In this document: piece by piece, positions 17,507 through 27,386 of the stretch
Numbering within the stretch: the first letter of the stretch is position 1
How the letters are laid out: each line of letters begins with the position of its first letter
Source of the DNA: Pseudomonas putida
GTDB lineage: Bacteria > Pseudomonadota > Gammaproteobacteria > Pseudomonadales > Pseudomonadaceae
DNA length: 64,000 bases
Direction: 5' to 3'
Assembly (NCBI GenBank): GCA_041879295.1
Contig: CP047152.1
Location: forward strand, 1,927,501 to 1,991,500
Program-made: the position numbers and the translations under genes
The notes under the pieces: model-generated
What the model was told of the DNA's origin: nothing
Seen by the model: only the letters and a program-made list of their open reading frames with translations
The model's database searches: none

Positions 17507-19570
17507 TCAGCGGAAGCTGTAGGCAACCCCGGCGTATACGCCAAACCCTTCGCCCGGTGTCGAACGGGCATTGTCCTTGCCTGCGTCGTTGTAGGCCGGC
17601 GTCACGGTCGCTGCATAGCGCTGGTTGGTCAGGTTGCGCAGATCCAGCCAGGTCTGCCAGTCCTGTTTCGGTGAGTCCCAGCCAACGCGCGCGCCGAGCA
17701 AGGCATATTCATCCGCGTGGTAGCTGTTGGCGTAGTCCACTTGCACCTTCGAGGTCATTTGCGTGTTGACCCCGGCATAGAAGCCGCTCGGCCAGTCATA
17801 GCGCAGCTCGGCCTGGTAGTAGTGCATGGGGATACCGGGCAGACGGTTGTCGCCAAACCTGTCGTCATCACGGTAGTGGAAGTCGCTGAAGGTGTAGGCC
17901 TGGCGCACGCTCAGCTTGCCAGTGCCCGCGCGCTCCCACAGGGTGCTATCGAGGCCGGCTTCCACGCCTTGGTGCACGGTAGCGCTGGCGTTGAATTCCT
18001 TGGCCGGGGCGCCTTGCACGATTTCCACCGCCAGCAATTCATGGCGAACCTGCGAGTAGTACCACGCTAGGTCCCAATGCCCCAATGCCGATTCGCCGCG
18101 TGTGCCCAATTCCAGTGTGGTGGCGGTCTGGTTTTGCATTTCGATCGGTTGGTTCGCTGTGGGCGCACTCCAGATCAGGGCCCAGGGATGGGGCGGCTCT
18201 ACCGAGCGGCTCAGGTTGCCGTACACCTGCAAGTCCGGGCGAATGTCGTAGCGCAGGCCCAGGCGGGGTGCATAGTCCCAGTCATGCATGCTCACCTTGC
18301 CGCCTTCGGCGGGGTAGGTCACGTCACTTTCGCGGCGCGTGTAGATCATGGCCAGGCCGGTGCTCAGCCACAGGTTGGGGACCAGTTCCAGGTCGTTGCC
18401 GACATGCAGCACGGTGTCCGAGCCCTGGTAGGTGAAGTCACGGGTGCGCTCGCCGAACACATCGCCATTGCGGGTAAATTGCGAAGCGCCGCTGTTGGGC
18501 AGGTGCTTGGTGGTACGCCAGCCGACGGTGGTCTTGCTCTCACGGCCGAACAGGGTGTCGCGGCGGAAATAGTTCAGTGTGCCGCTGACATCGGTGTAGG
18601 CGACCTTAAGGCGCATGGGGCCCTCGCGCAGGTCCATCGGGTAGTCGTGATAGACCAGGCCGGCTTCCAGGCGCGCCTCGTCGTCGAGGTAGAAGGTGGT
18701 CTTGTTACCCACCCAGGTGCTGCCTGGCTGCGGGCGGCTGTCGTCGCGGGCCAGATAAGAGGGGTTGGCCGCGCGCGGGTGGTGCTTGATCTGGTCTTTG
18801 GTCAGGCGCCCGGGCAGTTCGTTTTCAGTTTCCCGGTAGCGCAGGTAGAAGCGGGTTTCCAGGTTGGGGTTGAAGCGGTAACCGACATTGGCGGCAATGC
18901 CCTTGGCGCTGCCACTGCTGTGCGCCTGGTAGCCGTCGTATTCCGAATCGGTCAGGGCCACGTAATAGTCGAGATCGCCCAGCACCTGGCCCGAACTGAT
19001 GTGCCGGTGCTGGTAGCCGCGGCTGCCGACCTCGTAGCGCACTTGCAGTGCAGGCGCGTCGTAGCCGGTGTGGGTGACATAGTTGATCGCGCCGCCCAGG
19101 GCCAGGGCGCCTTGGTCAAAGCCATTGGCGCCACGCAGCACTTCGGCACGGCTCAGCCACAGCGGTTCGAACAACTCGTAAGGCGTGCCGCCCGGGCCGG
19201 TCAGCGGCAGGCCGTCGAACATCGTGTATACGCCAGAACCATGCGCCCCCGGTGCACGGTTGATGCCCGAGCCGCGTATCGACAGCTTGATGCCATCGTT
19301 GCCTGCCGATTGGGCGAACACCCCAGGCTGGTAGGCCAGCACGTCCTGGTTGCTGGCCACGCGACCTTGCCCCACGCGCTGCATGTCTACCAGGTTGCTG
19401 GCTCCCGGTACTTCACGCAGGCGCTCGCCGGCTGCCGTCAGCTCGTTCTGCTCCTCATCGGTGATCAGCACCCGGCCCAATTCGACCGCGGATGCCCCCA
19501 GCGCGGGCTGGGTGGCAGTCAGGGCCGCCAGCAGAGCGAGGCAGGATGAGAGGGGTAAATCGGAACGCAT
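17507..19570 (-). CDS. TonB-dependent outer-membrane receptor
   Basis: This 687-residue protein read from the ATG at 19570 has a signal peptide (MRSDLPLSSCLALLAALTA, cleavage near ALGAS). The plug domain follows (VPGASNLVDMQRVG, QDVLAYQPGVFAQ, IRGSGINRAPGAHGSGV, YELFEPLWLSRAEVLRGANG), then a beta-barrel ending in an aromatic strand (GVYAGVAYSFR). It imports an iron chelate or similar nutrient using TonB energy. The plug resembles FecA/FepA-type receptors, but no N-terminal signalling domain is present and no siderophore genes flank it. The ligand is unknown. The 220-bp divergent gap to the LuxR-like gene shows no Fur box that I can see. Confidence 0.9.
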   Translation of the reverse strand: MRSDLPLSSCLALLAALTATQPALGASAVELGRVLITDEEQNELTAAGERLREVPGASNLVDMQRVGQGRVASNQDVLAYQPGVFAQSAGNDGIKLSIRGSGINRAPGAHGSGVYTMFDGLPLTGPGGTPYELFEPLWLSRAEVLRGANGFDQGALALGGAINYVTHTGYDAPALQVRYEVGSRGYQHRHISSGQVLGDLDYYVALTDSEYDGYQAHSSGSAKGIAANVGYRFNPNLETRFYLRYRETENELPGRLTKDQIKHHPRAANPSYLARDDSRPQPGSTWVGNKTTFYLDDEARLEAGLVYHDYPMDLREGPMRLKVAYTDVSGTLNYFRRDTLFGRESKTTVGWRTTKHLPNSGASQFTRNGDVFGERTRDFTYQGSDTVLHVGNDLELVPNLWLSTGLAMIYTRRESDVTYPAEGGKVSMHDWDYAPRLGLRYDIRPDLQVYGNLSRSVEPPHPWALIWSAPTANQPIEMQNQTATTLELGTRGESALGHWDLAWYYSQVRHELLAVEIVQGAPAKEFNASATVHQGVEAGLDSTLWERAGTGKLSVRQAYTFSDFHYRDDDRFGDNRLPGIPMHYYQAELRYDWPSGFYAGVNTQMTSKVQVDYANSYHADEYALLGARVGWDSPKQDWQTWLDLRNLTNQRYAATVTPAYNDAGKDNARSTPGEGFGVYAGVAYSFR

Positions 19571-19790
19571 TGTACGACTCCAGGCGAAAGGCGAATGGAC
19601 AACGGCGTTGAGACGAGCGAAATGCGGCTTGGAGCACGCAGAAAGTCGGCAAATCGTGCACATCCTTCGTCACGCGGTCTTGTATGAAAGTTCTTTACAA
19701 ACCCCGGCGGTGGAGGCGGGTGGCCTGCGCTTCGTAAGGTGACTGCAGGTAGGCAGTGATGCCCCGCTCAATCACCCGTGGAGTTCAAAC

Positions 19791-20039
19791 ATGACTGACA
19801 ACGCTCGACACTCGCAGCAACCCTTGGCGGACGCCCCGGTTCGTCTAACGCCACGTGAACAGCAAGTGCTGTTGTGGTGTGCTTATGGCAAGAGCTCTTG
19901 GGAGATCGGCCAGATCCTTGAATGCAAGGAGTCGACGGTGAATTTTCACGTGTCCAACATCCTGCGCAAATTTGAAGTGCCTACCCGGGTGGCCGCTGTG
20001 ATCAAGGCCATTCGCTACGGCATGCTGGCCGAGCAGTAA
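19791..20039 (+). CDS. Small LuxR-type helix-turn-helix protein
   Basis: This 82-residue protein is almost entirely a GerE/LuxR DNA-binding domain: LTPREQQVLLWCAYGKSSWE, ECKESTVNFHVSNILRKF and the final AVIKAIRYGML. It lacks any receiver or autoinducer domain, so it is either a free-standing regulator or a truncated descendant of a LuxR solo; the N-terminal 17 residues look normal. It precedes the gpL-like prophage gene by 11 bp on the same strand and so may be cotranscribed with the remnant. Its targets are unknown. Confidence 0.85.
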   Translation: MTDNARHSQQPLADAPVRLTPREQQVLLWCAYGKSSWEIGQILECKESTVNFHVSNILRKFEVPTRVAAVIKAIRYGMLAEQ

Positions 20040-20050
20040 GGGGGTAGCGC

Positions 20051-20398
20051 ATGAGCAACGATCCTCGGCTACCGCGCTTTGCCGATTGCCATGACCCGTT
20101 CTGGCCGCGGGTGGATTTGTGCAGGTTGCGGGAGCACCTGCAACTGCCGCGGTCTGTCAGTGAAGCTGCTTTGGAAGTGGCCGCGCGCTGCGCTGCTATC
20201 GAGGCAGCACGCGAATTCGCCCGCTGGCGGTCAGTACTGCGAGAGCGGGGTTACAAGCGCCTCGATGATGTAGCCGGGCATGATCATGGGCGTGCCTTGC
20301 GGGTGTGCTACATCCGTTTTGTCGAAGCGGCGGTCATGTATAGCCTGGGTTCAACCACCTGCCTGCCTGTTCCGCGCGGAGGGCAGGCCCATGCCTGA
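20051..20398 (+). CDS. P2 gpL-like head completion protein (prophage remnant)
   Basis: This 115-residue protein resembles the head completion/stabilisation protein gpL of P2-like phages. Shared features are FWPRVDLCRLREHLQLP, an alanine-rich helix with REFARWR, the ERGYKRLDDV segment and a closing YIRFVEAAVMYSLG helix. The family is usually about 150-170 residues, so this copy lacks the C-terminal part, consistent with decay or an end made by recombination. It overlaps the next gene by 8 bp. The head, tail and lysis genes expected of a P2-like phage are absent around it. Confidence 0.72.
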   Translation: MSNDPRLPRFADCHDPFWPRVDLCRLREHLQLPRSVSEAALEVAARCAAIEAAREFARWRSVLRERGYKRLDDVAGHDHGRALRVCYIRFVEAAVMYSLGSTTCLPVPRGGQAHA

Positions 20399-20753
20399 GG
20401 TATCTGTTTTCGACAGCCTGGCCCCAGCATTGGTGGCGTTCCTGGGTGTGGATGGCGATGTGCTGTTCGCCGCGCTACTGGGAGCATTGTTGGTGAGCGC
20501 GGCACGCGATCGATTGATCACGAGTGAGGCCAGGCGCCTGACACTGGCCAAGAAACTGCTGCTGCTATTCGTGACCGTGGGCGTGGGCCATTTGTTCGAG
20601 CCACTGGTTTCGTCATTGGTGCCTTTGCTGAGCCGGGGCATGGCGGCATTCGTGGCCGCTGTGGTGGTGATCCCCATCAGCCTCAAGGTCATGGTCTGGC
20701 TGGATACACTCGACCCACGCGAACTTATCCAGCGCTGGCGCCGTCGAGGTTAG
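20391..20753 (+). CDS. Putative phage holin-like membrane protein
   Basis: This 120-residue protein has three hydrophobic helices (about 20-37, 52-72, 82-100) and a basic C-terminus RELIQRWRRRG. It starts at 20391 inside the end of the gpL-like gene. In P2-like phages the holin gene follows gpL and gpX, and this size and topology match holins of Pseudomonas P2-type phages and tailocins. The gene converges tightly with the CI-like repressor (20750). Function is inferred from context and topology. Confidence 0.6.
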   Translation: MPEVSVFDSLAPALVAFLGVDGDVLFAALLGALLVSAARDRLITSEARRLTLAKKLLLLFVTVGVGHLFEPLVSSLVPLLSRGMAAFVAAVVVIPISLKVMVWLDTLDPRELIQRWRRRG

Positions 20754-21130
20754 GCTCTGGCTGCGCCGCCGAGCTCACTCAGTTGCTGTTCCAACTGCTG
20801 GATGCGCTGCTTGTCCTTGATAAGCAGCAGGATGGCCTGACGATCGCTGGGCGAGAGCGTGCGTAGCCGTTCGAGCATGTCGCACTCCCAGCCCGCATCA
20901 CTTGGGGCGGCGGCGTTGTGCTCGGCTTGGCCCAGCAATAGCCAGTCCAGTGAGCATGCATACTTTTTGGCAATGTCTATGCAAAGTGAGTAAGGAATGC
21001 TTTCGCGAACCTTCCAGCTGCTCAGCGTTTGCGGGCTGACCGACAGCGCACGTGACAACTCGGCATCAGTTTGTGCATCAGTGAGAAGCTTAAGGCGCGT
21101 GAGCACCGCAGCAAGTCCGTGAGTACTCAT
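20750..21130 (-). CDS. Phage CI-like repressor, N-terminal DNA-binding type
   Basis: This 126-residue protein has an N-terminal helix-turn-helix (TDAELSRALSVSPQTLSSWK, residues 19-38) followed by RESIPYSLCIDIAKKYACSL and DWLLLG, the hallmark of the P2/186-type CI repressor N-domain. The C-terminal part is a coiled coil (KDKQRIQQLEQQLSELGG) and no LexA-like peptidase domain follows, as in P2-style repressors that are not cleaved. It faces the Ogr-like gene across 179 bp, the typical position for control of a lysogeny switch. Confidence 0.82.
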   Translation of the reverse strand: MSTHGLAAVLTRLKLLTDAQTDAELSRALSVSPQTLSSWKVRESIPYSLCIDIAKKYACSLDWLLLGQAEHNAAAPSDAGWECDMLERLRTLSPSDRQAILLLIKDKQRIQQLEQQLSELGGAARA

Positions 21131-21148
21131 AACAAATATCCATGACTG

Positions 21149-21175
21149 GTTTAATGATATTCCATGGGCTTAAAC
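21149..21175. promoter_or_regulatory. Candidate operator GTTTAA-N15-TTAAAC
   Basis: In the AT-rich gap between the CI-like repressor and the Ogr-like gene, GTTTAA at 21149-21154 is mirrored by TTAAAC at 21170-21175. The centre lies about 30 bp upstream of the repressor start. It could be the repressor's own site; this is inferred only from symmetry and position. Confidence 0.35.
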
Positions 21176-21220
21176 TACTCGTTATGAATACAGCCCTGCG
21201 TTTTAAGGAGCACTTCTGCA

Positions 21221-21313
21221 GTGAGAACCACCAAATTGAAGAATACACCCACAGTTGCAGCCAATACTGACACACAGGCTAGCCTGGGCAATGCTAGCAG
21301 GTACTTGCCGTGA
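21221..21313 (+). CDS. Short reading frame coupled to the Ogr-like gene (30 codons)
   Basis: A GTG at 21221, preceded by AAGGAG at 21205-21210, opens a 30-residue frame (VRTTKLKNTPTVAANTDTQA...). It ends TGA at 21311-21313, overlapping the GTG start of the Ogr-like gene. The overlap and ribosome site suggest translational coupling or a leader peptide. The product is not recognisable and may be meaningless. Confidence 0.35.
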   Translation: MRTTKLKNTPTVAANTDTQASLGNASRYLP

Positions 21314-21573
21314 GTACTTACAAGCTGGTTTGCCCGCATTGCCACAGCCGGATGCGTATACGTACTAGCGAAGGGCGCCATATTTTCCTGCGAATCGCTT
21401 ATTTGCAATGCACCACCGAGGCGTGTGGATGGTCAGTACGCGCTGAATTCGAAATGACCCATGAACTTTCTCCCAGCGGCATGCCCAACCCGGAAGTGTA
21501 CCTGCCTTCGGCCAATGGTGATTTGCGCAAGGCCGCTTTGCCGGGTGCAGGCCAAGGCAGCCCGAGTGAGTGA
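21310..21573 (+). CDS. Ogr/Delta-like zinc-finger late activator (prophage remnant)
   Basis: This 87-residue protein, GTG start at 21310, has the Ogr-type zinc-binding pattern: VCPHCHSRMRIRTS with the first Cys pair, then IAYLQCTTEACGWSV with the second. In P2-like phages Ogr activates late promoters by contacting RNA polymerase. It is the last recognisable gene of the remnant and is followed within 40 bp by the nuo operon terminator. No late promoters or structural operons remain nearby. Confidence 0.82.
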   Translation: MSTYKLVCPHCHSRMRIRTSEGRHIFLRIAYLQCTTEACGWSVRAEFEMTHELSPSGMPNPEVYLPSANGDLRKAALPGAGQGSPSE

Positions 21574-21611
21574 GGCACCATTGGGAGCAGGTAACAAAAG
21601 GTGCAGATAAA

Positions 21612-21639
21612 AAAACACCCCGCCTAGGCGGGGTGTTTT
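21612..21639 (-). terminator. Bidirectional rho-independent terminator after nuoN
   Basis: AAAACACCCCGCCTAGGCGG followed by GGTGTTTT is a perfect stem with A-runs on one side and T-runs on the other. It can end the nuo transcript on the minus strand and the Ogr-like transcript on the plus strand. Confidence 0.93.
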
Positions 21640-21663
21640 CTGTTACTGGGGCTGCCGGGGTGA

Positions 21664-23133
21664 TCAACCGATCAGTTGCAGGCCCGCTTGCTGAACCAGG
21701 TCCAGCAGGGGCTGCGGGTACACGCCAAGTACGAAAGCGAGAATGGCGATAGCCAGCAGCATGACGCCGCCGGTGCGTTGTTCCCACTTCAGCGGGGCGT
21801 CGTGACGGCGCAGGTTCGGCTCGACCAGGTACAGGGTAACCATGACGCGCAGGTAGTAGTAAACGCCGATGGCGCTACCGATCACCAGCGCACCGACCAG
21901 CCACCACAGGTGCGATTCGACGCCGGTAGCGATGATGTAGAACTTGCCGATGAAGCCGGCGGTCAGCGGGATACCTGCCAGCGACAGCATCATCACGGTC
22001 AGTACCGCAGTCAGGTACGGGCGGCGCCAGAACAGGCCACGGTACTCGTACAGTGCATCGGCGTCACGGCCACCGTATGGCGAGGACATCAGGGTGATGA
22101 CGCCGAAGGCGCCCAGGCTGGTGATCACGTAGGTGACCAGGTACACGCCCATGGCTTCCAGGGCCAGGCCCTTGCTGGCGACCAACGCGATGACCAGGTA
22201 ACCGAAGTGGGCGATGGACGAGTAACCCAGCAGACGCTTGAGGTTGCTCTGGGTCAGCGCCAGCAGGTTGCCAATCAGGATCGAGGCTACGGCAATCACC
22301 GCCAGTACGGTGCTGAGCACGCCGCTGCTGGCAGCAGGGGAGAGCATGAACAGGCGTACGACAACGGCGAATACTGCCACCTTGCTGGCGGTTGCCAGGA
22401 ACGCGGCGACCGGCGCCGGAGCGCCTTCGTACACGTCCGGGGTCCACAGATGGAACGGTACCAGCGACAGCTTGAAGGCCAGGCCGACCAGCATCATGCC
22501 CAGGCCCAGCTGGGCCACCAGGCTTGGCATGCTGGTGGTAGCCAGGGCCTTGCCGATCTGGTCGAAGCTCAGGCTGCCGGCGTCGGCGTACAGCAGGGCC
22601 ATGCCGAACAGCAGGAAAGCCGAGCCTGCGGCCGACAGCACCATGTACTTGATACCGGCTTCCAGCGATCGCTTGTTGAAGAAGGCATATGCCACCAGGC
22701 CGTAAACCGGTACCGACAGCAGCTCCAGGCCGATGAACAGGCCCGCCAGGTGGTTGGCGCTGACCAGCACCAGGCCACCGAGGGCCGACATCAGCAGCAA
22801 CAGGTACAGTTCTTCACGGTTGCCCGGGAAACCCTTGGAGCCTTCGCCGAGGTAGGCGTGGGCGAGGGTGACGCAGGCCAGCGTCGCTATAAGGATGATC
22901 GCCATGTACAGGCAGGCGAACTTGTCGATGGTGATCAGCGAGGTGACTGCCAGCGGCGCGACCTTCAGCGCCGGCAAGATCGACAGCAGGGCCAGGTTCA
23001 GCCCCACGGTGGACAGCAGGAAGGTCTGCGAGTGGTTGCGCTTCCAGGCGATCGCCAGCATCACCACCACCGTGGTGATGGTGGTGATCAGCATCGGCGC
23101 CAATGCGATGAAGTGTTGAGTGGTGAATTCCAT
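21664..23133 (-). CDS. nuoN: NADH-quinone oxidoreductase subunit N
   Basis: This 489-residue antiporter-like subunit of complex I has about 14 transmembrane helices and the conserved proton-channel lysines in segments such as [26 protein letters not shown] start it at 23133 ([15 protein letters not shown]), because the residues read further upstream lie in nuoM's end region. It is the last gene of the nuo operon, ending 25 bp from a strong terminator. NuoN, M and L form the proton-pumping arm. Confidence 0.97.
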   Translation of the reverse strand: MEFTTQHFIALAPMLITTITTVVVMLAIAWKRNHSQTFLLSTVGLNLALLSILPALKVAPLAVTSLITIDKFACLYMAIILIATLACVTLAHAYLGEGSKGFPGNREELYLLLLMSALGGLVLVSANHLAGLFIGLELLSVPVYGLVAYAFFNKRSLEAGIKYMVLSAAGSAFLLFGMALLYADAGSLSFDQIGKALATTSMPSLVAQLGLGMMLVGLAFKLSLVPFHLWTPDVYEGAPAPVAAFLATASKVAVFAVVVRLFMLSPAASSGVLSTVLAVIAVASILIGNLLALTQSNLKRLLGYSSIAHFGYLVIALVASKGLALEAMGVYLVTYVITSLGAFGVITLMSSPYGGRDADALYEYRGLFWRRPYLTAVLTVMMLSLAGIPLTAGFIGKFYIIATGVESHLWWLVGALVIGSAIGVYYYLRVMVTLYLVEPNLRRHDAPLKWEQRTGGVMLLAIAILAFVLGVYPQPLLDLVQQAGLQLIG

Positions 23134-23140
23134 AGCGCTC

Positions 23141-24673
23141 TTACCGGGCCGAAGCGAGTTGAGTGAAAGCGGATCCGAGCCACTGCTGCACACCACTCAT
23201 GGTGGCGGCAGAGGTGTCGAGGAACGGCTGCGGATACACGCCCAGTAGGATCAGCAATACCGCCAGACCCAGAACCATGATCAGTTCGCGACCGTCCATG
23301 CCGGCCAGCACGGTGTCGGCCTTGGCCGGGCCAAAGTAGGCGCGGTGGATCATGATCAGCGAGTACACCGAACCGAACACCAGGCCGGTGGTGGCAATCA
23401 CGGTGATCCATGGTACGTGCACGAAGCTGCCGATCAGGATCAGGAACTCGCCGACGAAGTTGCCGGTGCCTGGCAGGCCCAGCGATGCCGCTGCGAAGAA
23501 CAGGCTGATGGCCGGCAGGTAAGCGATGCGGTGCCACAGGCCACCCATCTGACGCATGTCACGGGTGTGCAGGCGCTCGTACAGCTGACCGGACAGGATG
23601 AACAGCGCCGCAGCCGAAAGGCCGTGGGCCAGCATCTGGATCACTGCACCTTGCAGGGCCTGCTGGCTGCCGGAGTAGATACCGATCAGCACGAAGCCCA
23701 TGTGCGAGACGCTGGAGAAGGCGATCAGGCGCTTGATGTCGGTTTGTGCGAAGGCCAGGAAGGCACCGTAGAAGATACCGATCAGGCCCAGGGTCATGGC
23801 GATCGGCGCGAACTCGGCCGAGGCGTTCGGGAACAGCGGCAGGGCGAAGCGCAGCAGGCCGTAGGCTGCAGTCTTCAGCAAGATACCCGCCAGGTCCACC
23901 GAACCTGCGGTCGGTGCCTGGGCGTGAGCGTCAGGCAGCCAGGAGTGGAACGGCACCACCGGCAGCTTCACCGCGAAGGCGATGAAGAAGCCCAGCATCA
24001 GCAGGTACTCGATACCGGGTGGCAGCTCGGCCTTGAGCAGGTCGCTGTAGTTGAAGGTGAGCACGCCAGTGGTGTTGTAGTTGACCAGCACCAGGCCCAG
24101 GATCGCTACCAGCATGATCAGGCCGCTGGCCTGGGTGAAGATGAAGAACTTGGTCGCCGCGTAGATCCGGGTCTTCTTGCCGTCTGCCGAGCTGTGACCC
24201 CAGAGCGCGATGAGGAAGTACATCGGCACCAGCATCATTTCCCAGAAGAAGAAGAACAGGAACAGGTCCAGGGCCAGGAACACACCGACCACGCCGCCGA
24301 GGATCCACATCAGGTTGAGGTGGAAGAAGCCGACGTGGCGCTGGATCTCTTTCCAGGAACACAGTACCGACAGCACACCGAGCAGGCCGGTGAGCAGGAT
24401 CATCAGCAGCGACAGGCCGTCAAGGGCCAGGTGGATGCTGATGCCGAAGCGCTGGATCCACTGGACTTTGTATTCCAGGGCCCAGGCCGGTTCGGCGCCC
24501 GGGGCGGGCGCAAGGGTGTAGTCGCCGGTACCCCACAGCCACAGGCCGATGCCAAGCAGCAGGGACATGGTCAGCAGCGCGATCCAGCGCGGCAGGGTGG
24601 CGCCGAAGCGCTCACCCAGCCAGCACAGGAAGCCGCCGATGAAGGGGATCAGGATCAGCCAAGGCAAAATCAT
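23141..24673 (-). CDS. nuoM: NADH-quinone oxidoreductase subunit M
   Basis: This 510-residue antiporter-like membrane subunit of complex I carries the expected [19 protein letters not shown] helix with the conserved Glu, the [19 protein letters not shown] segment and the [13 protein letters not shown] region. It ends 7 bp before the nuoN start and follows nuoL by 40 bp. It is one of three proton-translocating modules of the membrane arm. Confidence 0.98.
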   Translation of the reverse strand: MILPWLILIPFIGGFLCWLGERFGATLPRWIALLTMSLLLGIGLWLWGTGDYTLAPAPGAEPAWALEYKVQWIQRFGISIHLALDGLSLLMILLTGLLGVLSVLCSWKEIQRHVGFFHLNLMWILGGVVGVFLALDLFLFFFFWEMMLVPMYFLIALWGHSSADGKKTRIYAATKFFIFTQASGLIMLVAILGLVLVNYNTTGVLTFNYSDLLKAELPPGIEYLLMLGFFIAFAVKLPVVPFHSWLPDAHAQAPTAGSVDLAGILLKTAAYGLLRFALPLFPNASAEFAPIAMTLGLIGIFYGAFLAFAQTDIKRLIAFSSVSHMGFVLIGIYSGSQQALQGAVIQMLAHGLSAAALFILSGQLYERLHTRDMRQMGGLWHRIAYLPAISLFFAAASLGLPGTGNFVGEFLILIGSFVHVPWITVIATTGLVFGSVYSLIMIHRAYFGPAKADTVLAGMDGRELIMVLGLAVLLILLGVYPQPFLDTSAATMSGVQQWLGSAFTQLASAR

Positions 24674-24713
24674 GACGGGTTGGTTTCCTTTGGCAAAGTC
24701 GCAAGATTCATAG

Positions 24714-26567
24714 TCATACCGCAGCCACTACCACAGCACCGAGCACCAGCACGGCACCCACGGCGATAGAGGCGGTGTACCAGCGCAGTTGGCCAGTCTC
24801 GGTCTTGCTCATGGCAACGTGGCCGCCACGGGCCATCCGAGGAATCAGGCCGATGGTGCGGTCAACCGGGTCCTTGCGCAGGATGTGGCTGATCAGCAGG
24901 TACGGTTTGACGAAAAGCTTGTCGTAGATCCAGTCGAAGCCCCAGGCAGCGAACCACCAGGCCGACAGGACGCGACCGACGCCACTGTTGGCGACGGCGC
25001 TGACGAAGCGGCGCTTGCCCAGGAACAGCAGGGCGGCCAGCAGGATACCGGCGATGGCGATGGCACCCGAGGTGATCTCCAGTGCGTGCTTGGCTTCGCC
25101 ACCGGCATGGCCGGCGCTTTCCGGCAGCACACCCGCCAGCGGTGGGGTGATCCAGGCGCCAACGAAGGTCGACAGCACGATCAGCACGCCCAGCGGCAGC
25201 CAGTGGCTGATGCCGTGGCCCGCGTGGGCTTCGGTCTTGGCTTCGCCGTGGAAGGCGATGAAGATCAGGCGGAAGGTGTACAGCGAGGTCATGAACGCGC
25301 CAACCAGGCCGGCATACAGCAGGCCGGTGTTGCCGCTGGCGAAGGCTTCCCAGAGGATCTCGTCCTTGGAGTAGAAGCCCACGGTCACGATCGGCAGGGC
25401 CGCCAGGGCAGCGCCACCGACCACGAAGCTGGCGTAGGCCAGCGGCAGTTTCTTCCACAGGCCGCCCATCTTGAAGATGTTCTGCTCGTGGTGGCAGGCA
25501 ACGATCACCGCGCCGGAGGCAAGGAACAGCAGGGCCTTGAAGAAGGCGTGGGTCATCAGGTGGAAGATTGCCGCGTCCCAGGCACCCACGCCCAGGGCCA
25601 GGAACATGTAGCCGATCTGGCTCATGGTCGAGTAGGCGAGGATACGCTTGATGTCGGTCTGTACCAGCGCGGCGAAGCCGGCCAGTACCAGGGTCACGCC
25701 ACCGACCACACCTACCAGGTGCAGGATGTCTGGCGCCAGCAGGAACAGGCCGTTGGTACGGGCGATCAGGTACACGCCCGCGGTTACCATGGTAGCGGCG
25801 TGGATCAGTGCCGAAACCGGGGTCGGGCCCGCCATCGCGTCGGCCAGCCAGGTCTGCAGTGGCAGCTGGGCCGATTTACCCACCGCGCCACCCAGCAGCA
25901 TCAGTGTTGCCAGAACCATCCAGGTGTCGCCAGCCTGGAACTTCTGCGGTGCCAGCACCAGCAGTTCCTGCACGTTCAGCGTGCCCAGCTGGGCGAACAG
26001 GATGAACAGGCCGATGGCCATGAACACGTCGCCGATACGGGTGACGATGAATGCCTTGAGTGCCGCGTTACCGTTGTTGCGGTTGCTGTAGTAGAAACCG
26101 ATCAACAGGTACGAGCACAGGCCCACGCCTTCCCAGCCGAAGTAGATGAACAGCAGGTTATCGCCGAGGATCAGGAACAGCATGCTGGCGATGAACAGGT
26201 TGGTGTACGAGAAGAAGCGCGAGTAGCCGGCTTCGCCACGCATGTACCAGGACGCGAACAGGTGGATCAGGAAACCGACACCGGTCACTACGCCGAGCAT
26301 GGTGACCGACAGGCCGTCCAGGTACAGGGTGAAGTTCGGCGCGAAGCCATCCACCGACATCCACTGCCACAGCAGCTGGCTGTACGCGCCGCCCTCAGGC
26401 GGGGCGACGTTGAACTGCCAGATGACGTAAGCGGCCGTGGCGGCCGACAGGCCTACCGAGCCGACGCCGATCAGGGCGGACAGGTTCTCCGAGAACCGTC
26501 CGCGCGAGAACGACAGCAGCAGGAAGCCGATGAGGGGAAAGACGAAAGTCAGGAAGAGAAGGTTCAT
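24714..26567 (-). CDS. nuoL: NADH-quinone oxidoreductase subunit L
   Basis: This 617-residue protein is the largest antiporter-like subunit. It has the segment [20 protein letters not shown], the lysine-rich channel region [20 protein letters not shown], and a C-terminal long amphipathic helix that runs along the membrane arm in known structures. The start overlaps the end of nuoK (ATGA-type, 26564-26567). It makes the distal proton channel. Confidence 0.98.
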   Translation of the reverse strand: MNLLFLTFVFPLIGFLLLSFSRGRFSENLSALIGVGSVGLSAATAAYVIWQFNVAPPEGGAYSQLLWQWMSVDGFAPNFTLYLDGLSVTMLGVVTGVGFLIHLFASWYMRGEAGYSRFFSYTNLFIASMLFLILGDNLLFIYFGWEGVGLCSYLLIGFYYSNRNNGNAALKAFIVTRIGDVFMAIGLFILFAQLGTLNVQELLVLAPQKFQAGDTWMVLATLMLLGGAVGKSAQLPLQTWLADAMAGPTPVSALIHAATMVTAGVYLIARTNGLFLLAPDILHLVGVVGGVTLVLAGFAALVQTDIKRILAYSTMSQIGYMFLALGVGAWDAAIFHLMTHAFFKALLFLASGAVIVACHHEQNIFKMGGLWKKLPLAYASFVVGGAALAALPIVTVGFYSKDEILWEAFASGNTGLLYAGLVGAFMTSLYTFRLIFIAFHGEAKTEAHAGHGISHWLPLGVLIVLSTFVGAWITPPLAGVLPESAGHAGGEAKHALEITSGAIAIAGILLAALLFLGKRRFVSAVANSGVGRVLSAWWFAAWGFDWIYDKLFVKPYLLISHILRKDPVDRTIGLIPRMARGGHVAMSKTETGQLRWYTASIAVGAVLVLGAVVVAAV

Positions 26568-26872
26568 CCGCGCATCTCACTGGCAGCATCGATGTCGAGA
26601 GTGTGGAAGCGGCGATACAGCTGCAGCAGGATGGCCAGGCCAATGCTGGCCTCGGCGGCTGCCAGGCTGATCACCAGAATGAACATCACCTGGCCGTCGG
26701 GCTGGACCCAACGGGCACCGGCGACGACGAACGCCAGGGCAGAGGCGTTCATCATGACTTCCAGGCTCATGAGCACGAAGAGGATGTTGCGGCGGACCAT
26801 CAGGCCAACCAGACCTAAGCAGAACAGGATGCCGGCGACCGCCAGACCATGCTCGAGAGGGATAGCACCCAT
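26564..26872 (-). CDS. nuoK: NADH-quinone oxidoreductase subunit K
   Basis: This 102-residue, three-helix subunit starts [20 protein letters not shown] and has the conserved glutamate-bearing helices ([15 protein letters not shown] and [12 protein letters not shown]) that take part in proton transfer. Overlap with nuoL and 3-bp spacing from nuoJ show the compact operon. Confidence 0.98.
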   Translation of the reverse strand: MGAIPLEHGLAVAGILFCLGLVGLMVRRNILFVLMSLEVMMNASALAFVVAGARWVQPDGQVMFILVISLAAAEASIGLAILLQLYRRFHTLDIDAASEMRG

Positions 26873-26875
26873 GAT

Positions 26876-27376
26876 TTACTCCTTCGCCTCGTTGCGGCCC
26901 AGGTGGAAGGCGGTGACGGCTGCAGCCAGCAGCAGCATCGACGCCAGTTCGACCACCAGCAGGTAAGGGCCGAACAGGCTGATGCCCACGGCTTTCGGGC
27001 CCACGGTGGTACCGCTGATGCCGGCGCCACTCGGGGTGACGAACAGCACGTACAGCAGCTCCGCCAGCAGCAGGGTGCCGAGGATTACCGGCCCGGCCCA
27101 GATACCGGGCTTGAGCCAGCCCCGTTCCTGGGCGACCGAAGCCGGCCCGAGGTTGAGCATCATCACCACGAACACGAACAGCACCATGATGGCGCCGGCG
27201 TAGGCGATCACTTCCAGGGCGCCGGCAAACGGCGCACCCAGGGCGAAGAAGATCATGGCCACGGAAATCAGCGAAATGATCAGGTAAAGCAAGGCGTGCA
27301 CGGGGTTGGTGCCAGTAACCACCCGAAGGGTGGAGACCACGGCGATCCCGGCTGCGAAGTAGAAAGCGAATTCCAT
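26876..27376 (-). CDS. nuoJ: NADH-quinone oxidoreductase subunit J
   Basis: This 166-residue membrane subunit has five helices and the conserved [20 protein letters not shown] segment that contains the pi-bulge helix important for coupling. It lies between nuoI and nuoK. Confidence 0.97.
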   Translation of the reverse strand: MEFAFYFAAGIAVVSTLRVVTGTNPVHALLYLIISLISVAMIFFALGAPFAGALEVIAYAGAIMVLFVFVVMMLNLGPASVAQERGWLKPGIWAGPVILGTLLLAELLYVLFVTPSGAGISGTTVGPKAVGISLFGPYLLVVELASMLLLAAAVTAFHLGRNEAKE

Positions 27377-27386
27377 CTTTCTGTCC

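Noticed and set aside
20051..20753. R-type tailocin cluster
   Set aside because: No tail sheath, tube, baseplate or fibre genes are present, and gpL is a head gene not needed by tailocins.
24789..26966. 725-codon plus-strand frame opposite nuoL-nuoK
   Set aside because: GC-rich codon bias keeps the opposite strand open; the product is Gln/Asp/His-rich nonsense, and nuoL fully explains the region.
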